Shown here one piece after another: positions 9,264 through 17,335 of a stretch of 64,000 nucleotides of DNA. Both the position numbers and the translations under genes were made by a program. The stretch comes from Anaerolineales bacterium (lineage in GTDB: Bacteria > Chloroflexota > Anaerolineae > 4572-78 > NAK82), in the NCBI GenBank assembly GCA_020343875.1, contig CP070811.1:3528860-3592859 (forward strand). The letters are read 5' to 3'. The notes under the pieces are model-generated. The model saw only the letters and a list, made by a program, of their open reading frames with translations, was not told where the DNA came from and searched no databases. Every line of letters starts with the position of its first letter. The stretch's first letter is position 1.

Positions 9264-9387
9264 GGATCCTTCAGGCCTTCCACCCCATCATTCGCCATTG
9301 CTGGCCTTGCCCGATCCATCGACGGGTAAGGCGAGCTACGCGCTCCGGTCGTGAGCTGCCAAGGGAACATGGTTCAGGATAGCGAGT

Positions 9388-10149
9388 ATGCCTGATCTCA
9401 TCTTCACGCCACTCAGCGGCATTCCTCTTATCAAACCTGACGACGACCTGGGCGGACTTGTGGCCAGCGCCGTCAAGTCTGCTGGCCTGTGGTTACAAGA
9501 TAGCGATGTGTTGGTCGTCGCGCAGAAAGTCATCTCCAAGGCCGAAAACCGCTTCGTGCGTCTGCGTGATGTCACCCCCTCGCCCCGGGCGATGGAGCTG
9601 GCCCAAGTCACTGGCAAAGATCCGCGCCTGGTCGAGGTGATCTTATGGGATACGGCCGAGGTCATCCGCGCTCGCCAGTACGTGCTCATCGTGGCGCACC
9701 ACCTGGGCTTCATCTGTGCTAACGCTGGCGTGGACCACTCAAATGTCGGCCCAGAAGATGACTTGGTATTACGCCTGCCCGCCGACCCGGACGCGTCGGC
9801 CCGCCGGCTCCGGGCTCGCCTGCAGCAGTTGACCGGTGCCGCGCCAGGGGTCATCATCAACGACAGCCACGGACGCCCATGGCGTGAAGGGACTGTGGGC
9901 ATGGCCATCGGCCTGGCAGGCCTGACCCCGGTACAAGACCTAAGAGGCTGCCCCGATTTGTACGGCTATCATTTGCAGCACACCACCGTCGGATTTGCTG
10001 ACCAGATCGCTGCGGGTGCCAGCCTGGTCATGGGGCAGGCCGACGAAGGCCTACCCGTTGTGCTGGTGCGCGGCCTGACCTGCTCACCGGCCGAGGACAT
10101 ATCAGCTCACCAAATTCTTAGACCGCCCGAAACAGACTTGTTCCGCTAA
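9388..10149 (+). CDS. cofE: Coenzyme F420-0:L-glutamate ligase
   Basis: GTP-dependent ligase that adds L-glutamate to F420-0. 253 residues, i.e. the ligase domain only, not the CofE-nitroreductase fusion (FbiB) of actinobacteria. Visible family blocks are VVAQKVISKAENR, the GFICANAGVDHSN stretch and INDSHGRPWREGTVG, which form the nucleotide and metal site. The start ATG at 9388 has AGGAT about 9 bases upstream. It is separated from npdG by 124 bases with no obvious gene. The adjacent nitroreductase gene may supply the activity that is fused in FbiB. Confidence 0.93.
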   Translation: MPDLIFTPLSGIPLIKPDDDLGGLVASAVKSAGLWLQDSDVLVVAQKVISKAENRFVRLRDVTPSPRAMELAQVTGKDPRLVEVILWDTAEVIRARQYVLIVAHHLGFICANAGVDHSNVGPEDDLVLRLPADPDASARRLRARLQQLTGAAPGVIINDSHGRPWREGTVGMAIGLAGLTPVQDLRGCPDLYGYHLQHTTVGFADQIAAGASLVMGQADEGLPVVLVRGLTCSPAEDISAHQILRPPETDLFR

Positions 10150-10185
10150 AGAAACGCACCCCAAATCGAAAAAGAGGCATGAGGA

Positions 10186-10797
10186 GTGACACCACCCAGA
10201 ATCCTCTACCAGCTTGTCCGAGAGAGGCGATCGATTCGTCGCTACGCCGACCGACCGGTGAAGCGAGCGACGATCGAAAGGCTATTGACGGCTGCCGCCT
10301 GGGCCCCATCGGCTCACAACCGACAGCCTTGGCGCTTTGTTGTGATCGAAGATGACGACACCAAGCAACGCCTGGCCAGCGCCATGAACGCCATTCTGCG
10401 CGCCGACCTAGCCGCCGATGGCCTACCTGCATCCCAAATCGAAGCCCACGCCGACCGGCGGCGGACTCGGTTGACCCGCGCCCCTATTCTCATTCTGCTC
10501 TGTATGACGATGGTCGATATGCACGATTACCCGGACGACAGACGCCGTCGTGCCGAGTGGACTATGGCAACCCAGAGCGTAGCTCTGGCCGCTCAAAATC
10601 TACTATTGGCCACCCACGCTGAGGGCCTGGGTGCCTGCTGGTTATGTGCCCCTCTCTTCTGCCCAGACATTGTCCGCGATACGCTCGGGCTGCCTGAAGA
10701 TTGGGAGCCCCAGGCATTCATCAGCCTGGGCTGGCCAGCCGAATCACCGACCAGAGAACGGGAGCCATTGGACGCACGCGTCAAATTCCTGGCCTAA
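10186..10797 (+). CDS. Nitroreductase-family flavoprotein, candidate dehydro-F420-0 reductase
   Basis: FMN-dependent nitroreductase fold, 203 residues. The RRSIRRYADRPV block (about 12-23) and APSAHNRQPW (about 43-52) are the usual FMN-phosphate-binding region. SVALAAQNLLLATHAEGLG and the GWPAE C-terminus complete the family signature. In actinobacterial FbiB this domain is fused to CofE and reduces dehydro-F420-0. Its position directly after single-domain CofE and before CofD suggests the same role as a separate protein, which is inference. The GTG at 10186 is preceded by AGAGG 8-9 bases upstream. Confidence 0.85.
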   Translation: MTPPRILYQLVRERRSIRRYADRPVKRATIERLLTAAAWAPSAHNRQPWRFVVIEDDDTKQRLASAMNAILRADLAADGLPASQIEAHADRRRTRLTRAPILILLCMTMVDMHDYPDDRRRRAEWTMATQSVALAAQNLLLATHAEGLGACWLCAPLFCPDIVRDTLGLPEDWEPQAFISLGWPAESPTREREPLDARVKFLA

Positions 10798-10870
10798 CGG
10801 TAGTTCTGCAGCGTCGATTTCGGCACAGGGACACAGGACAAGAGCAGATAGAAAGCGCAAGGAAGAGATT

Positions 10871-11839
10871 ATGAATGCCACACTTGAATCTCCAATCTCC
10901 AAACTCAACGTGGTAGCCCTGGCCGGCGGGGTGGGGGGTGCCAAGCTGGCCTGGGGACTGGCTCAACTCTTACCTCCTGAATGCCTGACCATCATCGTTA
11001 ACACTGCCGACGACTTCGAACTCCTGGACTTGCAAATCTGCCCAGACCTGGACACAGTCATGTACACCCTGGCTGGCCTGGCTAATCCCGAGACGGGCTG
11101 GGGTGTGCGCGACGAATCTTGGTCTATGCTGGAGATGATGGCCCGGTATGCCGGCCCGACCTGGTTTCGGTTGGGTGATCGGGACCTGGCCACTCATCTA
11201 CGCCGCAGCCAATGGTTGCGCCAGCGGTTCCCTCTCACCTGGGTCACGCGCGAGCTCTGCAAACTGCTGGGCGTGCGTCATACCTTGCTGCCCATGACTG
11301 ACGCCCCTGTGCGCACGGTCGTCCACACGGACCAGGGCCCGCTTCCCTTCCAGGAGTACTTTGTCCACCGTGGCTGGGAACCGGTTGTAGAGTCTATCCA
11401 CTTCGAAGGCATTGATAGCGCTCAGCCCACTCAGGAGGTGGTTTTTGCTCTACGCGAGGGCGATATAATCATCTTCTGTCCCTCCAACCCCTTCGTTAGC
11501 TTGGACCCTATCCTATGCTTGCCCGCCCTGCGTCGCATCATCGCTGCCAGCCGCGCCCCGAAGCTGGCCATCACCCCAATCATTGAGCAGCAAGCGCTCA
11601 AGGGGCCGGCGGCCAAAATGATGCGCGAACTGGGTCTGGAAGTCTCGCCCGTGGGTGTTGCCCGCTATTACCAAGACCTGTTGACAGGCTTCGTCCTCGA
11701 CCAGCGGGACGAGAACCTCAAGATGACTATCGCCTTCGACTTAGGCATCCGTACGCTGGTGACAGACACCATCATGAGGACAGAGCAAGATCGGGTGCGC
11801 CTGGCGCACGAAGTGCTGGAATTCGCTGCCCAACTGTGA
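10871..11839 (+). CDS. cofD: 2-phospho-L-lactate (or phosphoenolpyruvyl) transferase of F420 synthesis
   Basis: Joins FO to the phospho-acid from CofC's guanylylated product, giving F420-0 or dehydro-F420-0. 322 residues, normal for CofD/FbiA. Diagnostic blocks are ALAGGVGGAKLAWGLAQ (about 16-32), VNTADDFELLDLQICPDLDTV (metal/nucleotide site) and the late FCPSNPFVSLDPIL run. ATG 10871 is chosen because GGAAGAG precedes it by 4-10 bases. The frame is open further upstream but overlaps the nitroreductase gene with no ribosome site. It is 12 bases from cofC. Confidence 0.93.
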   Translation: MNATLESPISKLNVVALAGGVGGAKLAWGLAQLLPPECLTIIVNTADDFELLDLQICPDLDTVMYTLAGLANPETGWGVRDESWSMLEMMARYAGPTWFRLGDRDLATHLRRSQWLRQRFPLTWVTRELCKLLGVRHTLLPMTDAPVRTVVHTDQGPLPFQEYFVHRGWEPVVESIHFEGIDSAQPTQEVVFALREGDIIIFCPSNPFVSLDPILCLPALRRIIAASRAPKLAITPIIEQQALKGPAAKMMRELGLEVSPVGVARYYQDLLTGFVLDQRDENLKMTIAFDLGIRTLVTDTIMRTEQDRVRLAHEVLEFAAQL

Positions 11840-11851
11840 TGTTGATATGCA

Positions 11852-12475
11852 ATGATCTACTGTCTTATCCCCGCAAAACCCCATATCGAGTCAAAATCTC
11901 GCCTCTCACCGATGCTGACTGAAGCGCAACGCGCTGCCCTTAGTCGCTGGCTTCTGCAGCGCACAGTGCTTCTAGCCAGGGCCGCCGTAGAGCAAGTGGT
12001 GGTCGTCAGCCGCGATCAGGCGCTGCTGTCTGTTGCCCAAGCCCAGGGCGCCTGGGGATTACTGGAAGCCTCTCCGGGACTCAACCCGGCGCTAGAGCAG
12101 GGGGCACGTTTCGCCCAGGCCCGGAGAGCCAGTGGCCTTCTGATCCTGCCCGCCGACCTGCCCCACCTTAGAGTGCAGGACCTGGAAACAATTCTGAACC
12201 TAGGGACCAGGTTCCCCGGCTTGGTCATCGCCCCCTGTCACCGCGGCACAGGCACGAATGCCCTCCTGATGCGCCCCCCGCAACTCATCCCATTCGCCTT
12301 TGGCCCCGACAGCTTCGCCACTCACTGCGCCGCCGCCCGTAAGGCGGGCGTAGAACCGACCCTCTACCACGCCGACAGTGTCGCCTTCGATCTGGATAGC
12401 CCGCAGGACTGGAATTCGCTGCCCGCCAGCTGGAAGTCTGAAATCTTCCACTTCACAGATCTACCCAGTGGCTGA
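11852..12475 (+). CDS. cofC: Phospho-acid guanylyltransferase of F420 synthesis
   Basis: 207-residue nucleotidyltransferase. CofC/FbiD activates 2-phospholactate or phosphoenolpyruvate with GTP for CofD. Visible are the N-terminal LIPAKPHIESKSRLSP nucleotide-binding loop, LLILPADLPHLR (metal-binding Asp) and GTNALLMRPP, all standard for the family. It directly follows cofD, separated by 12 bases with no strong ribosome site, so translational coupling is likely. Which phospho-acid is used cannot be told from sequence alone. The neighbouring nitroreductase favours phosphoenolpyruvate followed by reduction, as in actinobacteria and other studied bacteria. Confidence 0.9.
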   Translation: MIYCLIPAKPHIESKSRLSPMLTEAQRAALSRWLLQRTVLLARAAVEQVVVVSRDQALLSVAQAQGAWGLLEASPGLNPALEQGARFAQARRASGLLILPADLPHLRVQDLETILNLGTRFPGLVIAPCHRGTGTNALLMRPPQLIPFAFGPDSFATHCAAARKAGVEPTLYHADSVAFDLDSPQDWNSLPASWKSEIFHFTDLPSG

Positions 12476-12586
12476 TGCCTCGCGCCTCGGCAATGCGCCC
12501 CGCCCAGGCTGATGTTGGCCAATTTGCTGACTTGCTGATTTGGTTTAAGCGTGGTAGCATTACTTAACATTACATTGCCATTTGCC

Positions 12587-12595
12587 TGCTATAAT
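12587..12595 (+). promoter_or_regulatory. Extended -10 promoter
   Basis: TG-C-TATAAT with no convincing -35. It lies about 30 bases before the TTG start of the lipoprotein gene, so the leader would be short. Confidence 0.5.
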
Positions 12596-12625
12596 TAACA
12601 GGGGGCCACAATAGAGACCTGCGAT

Positions 12626-14284
12626 TTGAGATCAAAGATTTGCCTGCTCGCCGTTTGGGTGCTGGCCCTGCCAATCTTGGTTGGCTGCCAGGGCCAACCC
12701 CAACCTCTTTTCATTGAGGTGGACTACAGTCGCCGAACGGTTTCCACTGAATCAGTCACCGTTCGCGATGCGCTGACCGCCGCTGGCGTCAGTCTGGGTC
12801 CCCTGGATCGAGTCAACCCTGACCTGTACGTGGAGACGGAACCAGGCATGGTCATTGTGGTCACCCGTATCGAGGAGAAATTCGAGACCACACGTGTGCC
12901 AGTCCCCTTTGAGCGCAAGACGGTTACCAATGAAGCATTGCCAACAGGCGAGACCCGGCTAATCCAACTCGGGGTCAACGGCGAGGACGAAATTACCTAT
13001 CGTGTCGTCTTAGAAAACGGCGTCGAGGTGGAGCGGACAGAGTTCTCGCGGCTGCCGATGACCGAGCCGGTGGATGAGATTATTGCTGTGGGCGCCCAAG
13101 GCCGCCTGGAACCAGTCCCCTTGGAGAGCACGGTTGCTTTCCTATCGGCCGGCAACGCCTGGGTAATGCGCGGCACCAGCACCGCCCGGCGCCCGCTGAC
13201 CACCGAAGGCGACCTGGATAGCCGAGTTTTCGAACTGTCACCCGATGGACACTGGCTGCTCTACAGCCGTCGTTTGGAAGGTGATATAGAGACTCCCATC
13301 AACCAACTGTGGATGGTCGACACTACCATCGTAGGTGAGACGCCAATTTCGTTGCCCATCCAGGGAGTTCTCTCAGCCGAGTGGTCTCCCAGTGGGGACC
13401 AAATCGCCTACAGCACCGCCGAGCGGACGCCCAGTGCGCCCGGCTGGCGTGCTAACAACGATCTGAACCTGGTACCGCTAGACGATGTCCTGCCCCCTGT
13501 CCAAGAGGAACCTGTGACGACAACTCAGGTCATCAGCCCTAGCACCGCTGGTGTGTATAGCTGGTGGGGCACCACCTTCCACTGGGCGCCCGATGGGCGT
13601 CGGGTAGCCTACGCCCGCCCTGATCAGATCGGCGTTGCAGACATCCTCAGCCAGACCACCACCGTCCTGGCCGAGTTCACCGCCTATCAGACCTACAGTG
13701 AATGGGTATGGGTGCCCTCCCTGGCCTGGTCACCCGATAGCCGCTTTGTAGCTGCAGTACTTCACGGCCCCCCCACAGCCAGTGAAGAGCCACAAGACAG
13801 CCCAGTCTTCGACTTGTGGCTTTTCGCCGCCGATGGAACGCTTATGGCTCGGATAGCCGAACAGGTTGGCATGTGGACCTGGCCGGCCTGGGCACCAGCA
13901 GGCATCGTCTATGGGCAAGCCGTGAACCCGCTCCGCTCGGTTGACAGCCGCTACGCACTGTATATTCGCGATCGGGATGGTAGCAATCCGCGCCAGTTGT
14001 TCCCGGTTGCCGAGGAGCCAGGCGTGGAAGCTCCTCCTCAAGTCGCCTGGTCGCCAAATGGTCAAAATCTCATCTTCGTGTATAATGGGAATCTGTATCT
14101 GGCCGACGTGGAGGGCAATACTCCCAGACAGCTAACGTCCAACAATCAAAACAGCAGCCCACGCTGGGCCGCTGGCCGCTCTGGCAGAGAAGCGGCGCCT
14201 TTACCAGAAAGCACGTTCGCCATCACCACCACAGCCCCGGTAACCGCCAGCGACGTGATAACTCCAGCCGATGATAGGCGGTGA
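12626..14284 (+). CDS. Lipoprotein with G5-like domain and beta-propeller
   Basis: Predicted exported lipoprotein of 552 residues: signal peptide with lipobox LVGC (Cys21). Residues about 28-80 resemble the DUF348/ubiquitin-like module (VTVRDALTAAGVSLGPLDRVNP) seen before G5 domains. Residues about 85-155 resemble a G5 domain (FERKTVTNEALPTGETRLIQ). The rest is repeated PDG/SPDGH, WSPSGDQIAYS, WAPDGRRVAYA and WSPNGQNLIF units, a TolB/WD40-like propeller. Such proteins bind glycans or cell-wall material outside the cell. TTG 12626 is chosen because it gives a clean signal peptide. The kinase gene follows 9 bases after its stop, so an envelope-sensing operon is plausible. Confidence 0.85.
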   Translation: MRSKICLLAVWVLALPILVGCQGQPQPLFIEVDYSRRTVSTESVTVRDALTAAGVSLGPLDRVNPDLYVETEPGMVIVVTRIEEKFETTRVPVPFERKTVTNEALPTGETRLIQLGVNGEDEITYRVVLENGVEVERTEFSRLPMTEPVDEIIAVGAQGRLEPVPLESTVAFLSAGNAWVMRGTSTARRPLTTEGDLDSRVFELSPDGHWLLYSRRLEGDIETPINQLWMVDTTIVGETPISLPIQGVLSAEWSPSGDQIAYSTAERTPSAPGWRANNDLNLVPLDDVLPPVQEEPVTTTQVISPSTAGVYSWWGTTFHWAPDGRRVAYARPDQIGVADILSQTTTVLAEFTAYQTYSEWVWVPSLAWSPDSRFVAAVLHGPPTASEEPQDSPVFDLWLFAADGTLMARIAEQVGMWTWPAWAPAGIVYGQAVNPLRSVDSRYALYIRDRDGSNPRQLFPVAEEPGVEAPPQVAWSPNGQNLIFVYNGNLYLADVEGNTPRQLTSNNQNSSPRWAAGRSGREAAPLPESTFAITTTAPVTASDVITPADDRR

Positions 14285-14293
14285 GGAAAAGCC

Positions 14294-15925
14294 GTGCCGG
14301 AACAAAGCTCAAAAAGCATCTTGTTGATAGATGAAGACGCCGAGACCCTAGAAAAACTTCAAACCACCTTGCGGCGAGAGGGATTCCAGGTGCTGGTCGC
14401 TGCCGATGGCCAGGCCGGTTTACGGCTGGCCCGTGAAGGACAACCCGATCTGATCATCCTCGACCTGTTATTAGCTGGCATTGACGGAATTCAGGTTTGC
14501 CTGCAGCTACGCCAGAACGAAAGCACCCGCCACATTCCTATCTTGCTACACACGGCCCTGGCCATCCCGTCTCGTGGCCCCAAGGGCGAGTTTGCCCTGG
14601 CCCCTGACCAACCAATTATTTCAGTCGACGCTTATATGCCCAAGCCTACCGACTTGCGGCGCATGGTCGAATTGGTCTGGGCCATGGTTGAACCCGACCA
14701 TCCCTACAGCGACCAGGCAGGCGAAATTGTGCTCATCGTTGACCACGACTCCAATCAACGCGCTAACATCGCCCGAGCCCTGAGCCAATACGGTTATCAC
14801 GTCTTCACTGCCCGAGACGTGAACAGCGCGCTGAGGGTGACTCAAGACGCACAACCCGACTTGATCGTCATCAACAGCAACCTGTCAGGCAGCCGTACCA
14901 TCATGTCGCATGCCCGACGCACTTATTACGATCCGGCCATTATTACGATTATGGATCAAGACACGGAGATTTCTACGCCCCTACTTGAAGATGTAGACGA
15001 TTACCTGCCTCAACAAGTCAAGCCTTGGCAGGCACTCCTCACAGTCAAATCTGCCCTGGAGAAGCTGCGGGCACGTCGGCTCAATCGAGAGTTGACCAAC
15101 CAGCTGCGGCAGGCCAATCATCGCCTGCTGGAGACCAAACAGGCTCTTCAAGGCCAAAACCAAGAGCTGCAGGTAACCAATGAGCGCCTGCGTGTCTTGC
15201 ACAATGCCAAGCAGACTTTTTCAAACATGGTCGTTCACGATTTGCGCACGCCTCTTAGCGCCATCATGGGTGCCCTGACTCTCCTACAAATGGACCATAC
15301 CCTTCACCTAAGCCAACGCCAGCAAGAGACAATAAGCGGCGCGCTGGCCGCCGGGCGCCAGCTGGTACGCCTGACCGACACCCTCCTTGACCTGCAACGC
15401 CTGGAGGCAGGACAAATGCCTCTGACGCTAGAACCACTTGATCCCAACAATCTGATCGAAACCAGCCTGGAGCAGTTCCGACCTATGTTGGAGGTGCAAG
15501 AGGTGCACGCTCACACCGACCTGGAAGACAACCTTCCTCCCCTGTTGGTTGACTGGGAGATTGCCCAACGGGTGATTGAAAACCTGCTTGACAACGCCAT
15601 CAAGTTCACGCCGCCTGGCGGAGAAATCACACTCCGATCTCGATTAGATGCTGGCAACGTAATCCTCAGCGTGCAAGATACCGGACCGGGCATCCCCAAG
15701 GACCAACAGCAAGTTATGGCCGAACGATTCGGCCAGATGCCCCTTGACAGTGTGGTGCTCCGTCCCGGCTTCGACCTGGGCCTGGCTTTCTGCAAGCTAG
15801 CTACTGACGCACTACAAGGTCGCATCTGGGTCGAGAGCGAAATTGGGCACGGCAGCACCTTTTATGTTGCCTTGCCCACCGACGAGAATCAGGCAAACAC
15901 AGAAATGACGACTCCAGGCAGCTAG
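14294..15925 (+). CDS. Histidine kinase with two N-terminal receiver domains, second degenerate
   Basis: Soluble 543-residue signalling protein: REC1 (about 8-145, phospho-acceptor Asp57 in LIILDLLL), REC2 (about 150-260), coiled coil (about 255-305), HisKA (His315 in VVHDLRTPLSA) and ATPase domain (NLLDNAIKF, DTGPGIP). REC2 has Asn194 in place of the acceptor Asp, and Gln where the conserved Lys should be, so it probably cannot be phosphorylated. The GTG start has GAGGA 6 bases upstream. It is 9 bases after the lipoprotein gene and before another kinase of the same build. The G2 box is unusual (FDLGLAFCK instead of a GxGLGL form). Confidence 0.9.
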   Translation: MPEQSSKSILLIDEDAETLEKLQTTLRREGFQVLVAADGQAGLRLAREGQPDLIILDLLLAGIDGIQVCLQLRQNESTRHIPILLHTALAIPSRGPKGEFALAPDQPIISVDAYMPKPTDLRRMVELVWAMVEPDHPYSDQAGEIVLIVDHDSNQRANIARALSQYGYHVFTARDVNSALRVTQDAQPDLIVINSNLSGSRTIMSHARRTYYDPAIITIMDQDTEISTPLLEDVDDYLPQQVKPWQALLTVKSALEKLRARRLNRELTNQLRQANHRLLETKQALQGQNQELQVTNERLRVLHNAKQTFSNMVVHDLRTPLSAIMGALTLLQMDHTLHLSQRQQETISGALAAGRQLVRLTDTLLDLQRLEAGQMPLTLEPLDPNNLIETSLEQFRPMLEVQEVHAHTDLEDNLPPLLVDWEIAQRVIENLLDNAIKFTPPGGEITLRSRLDAGNVILSVQDTGPGIPKDQQQVMAERFGQMPLDSVVLRPGFDLGLAFCKLATDALQGRIWVESEIGHGSTFYVALPTDENQANTEMTTPGS

Positions 15926-16007
15926 GGCGTCGGCCCAGCTGCAATCAGGGACCAAGTTTCCGTTTGCCGCCTTCTCAGTTGCCCGATTCGGAGACTGCAA
16001 CAAAGCT

Positions 16008-17228
16008 ATGCCCCAGCCTTTCTCAGACGAGGAAATTGAATCGGCCTCGCCATCCATCGTCCTGGTCATTGACGATGATGACCTAAGTATGGCGATCATC
16101 GCCCAAGCTCTTCAAGAAGCCCACTACCAAGTACTCACCGCCGTCAACGTCGCCGAGGGAATCCGTCTTACCAGCCAAGAAGAACCCGACCTGATCTTCA
16201 CCAATGTCGCTATGTCGGGTACCGACAGCATAGATTGGGTTGCTTCTTTGAAGGAGCAGGCCCCTGAGGCTTGCGTAATTGCTATGACCGACTACGGAGC
16301 CGAGCACTTGGCTGCCAGCGCCCTGAAACAAGGAGCAGAAGACTACCTTACCCGCCCGGTCCGCCCCTGGGAAATTACCGCCGCTGCTGCCGAGGTGTTG
16401 GAGCGGGCTGAACTCCGCCAGCGCAATCGCCTGTTGACCGAAGCCCTGCACCAACGCCAGGCGGAACTGGAGCAACGCAACGCTGAGCTGGAGGAAGCCA
16501 ACGCTCGACTGCGTGAATCCGATATGTGGAAGGAAAACCTTTCCAACATGATCATTCATGATCTCAAGAACCCCCTGGGTGTTATCCAGGGGACGGTGGC
16601 CTATTTCAAAGGTACGCTGGGCAGTCAATTGGAAGCAAAGCAATCTCAACTCTTGGAAAGTGCCCGGATTTCGGTCGACCGGGCCATTAGGCTCGTCAGT
16701 GCCATACTCGACATGAGCCGGCTGGAAGAAGGGCGTATGCCTCTGGAACTCCAACCGATCAAGCCCGGAGAGGTCATCCAAGCCTGCCTGGACGAGAGCT
16801 ATCCGCTGATCGCCATGCACAATTTAACGGCTATCCTCGACGTGCCCGAGGGGTTGCCTCCTGTGCAAGCAGATTTCAACGCGCTGATACGCATCATCGG
16901 GAATTTGATTGACAACGCCATTAAGTTCACCCCTTCTGGCGGACAGATTATCATCAAGGCGCGCAGAATATCGGATCAAATTCAGTTCTCTGTTTCCGAT
17001 ACCGGCTATGGCATCCCGTCCGAGCAACACGACCGCATCTTTGAAAAATTCGCACAGGCGGGTATGCGGACCCAAGGCCAGCGTGCGGGTGTAGGATTAG
17101 GACTTACTTTCTGCAAATTGGCCATCGAAGCCCACCACGGCCGTATCTGGGTTGAGAGCCAGCAGGACTCTGGCACCACATTTCACTTCGTCTTACCTGT
17201 TTGGGCTGGTGAAGCACAACGCATATAA
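16008..17228 (+). CDS. Histidine kinase with degenerate N-terminal receiver
   Basis: 406-residue soluble kinase related in layout to its upstream neighbour: receiver-like domain (about 15-135), coiled coil (about 140-180), HisKA (MIIHDLKNPLGV) and ATPase domain (NLIDNAIKF, DTGYGIP, GVGLGLTFCK). The receiver keeps the acidic cluster VIDDDD but has Asn66 for the phospho-acceptor Asp and Arg116 for the conserved Lys. It may act as a binding or dimerisation module instead of a phospho-switch. Start ATG 16008 has no clear ribosome site. Transcription from the lipoprotein promoter is likely. Confidence 0.88.
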   Translation: MPQPFSDEEIESASPSIVLVIDDDDLSMAIIAQALQEAHYQVLTAVNVAEGIRLTSQEEPDLIFTNVAMSGTDSIDWVASLKEQAPEACVIAMTDYGAEHLAASALKQGAEDYLTRPVRPWEITAAAAEVLERAELRQRNRLLTEALHQRQAELEQRNAELEEANARLRESDMWKENLSNMIIHDLKNPLGVIQGTVAYFKGTLGSQLEAKQSQLLESARISVDRAIRLVSAILDMSRLEEGRMPLELQPIKPGEVIQACLDESYPLIAMHNLTAILDVPEGLPPVQADFNALIRIIGNLIDNAIKFTPSGGQIIIKARRISDQIQFSVSDTGYGIPSEQHDRIFEKFAQAGMRTQGQRAGVGLGLTFCKLAIEAHHGRIWVESQQDSGTTFHFVLPVWAGEAQRI

Positions 17229-17335
17229 CTCGGTGTTTACTGCAATGAGAGGACGCACATTAAAGCACTAAGACCCGATATTCAGACCAGCACAAACCAT
17301 GATACCTCCCCTCCTCGATACAGTGAGCAGCGCAA

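Noticed and set aside
16083..16820. 245-codon minus-strand frame inside the second degenerate-receiver kinase
   Set aside because: Antisense to a well-supported kinase gene and without recognisable protein features.
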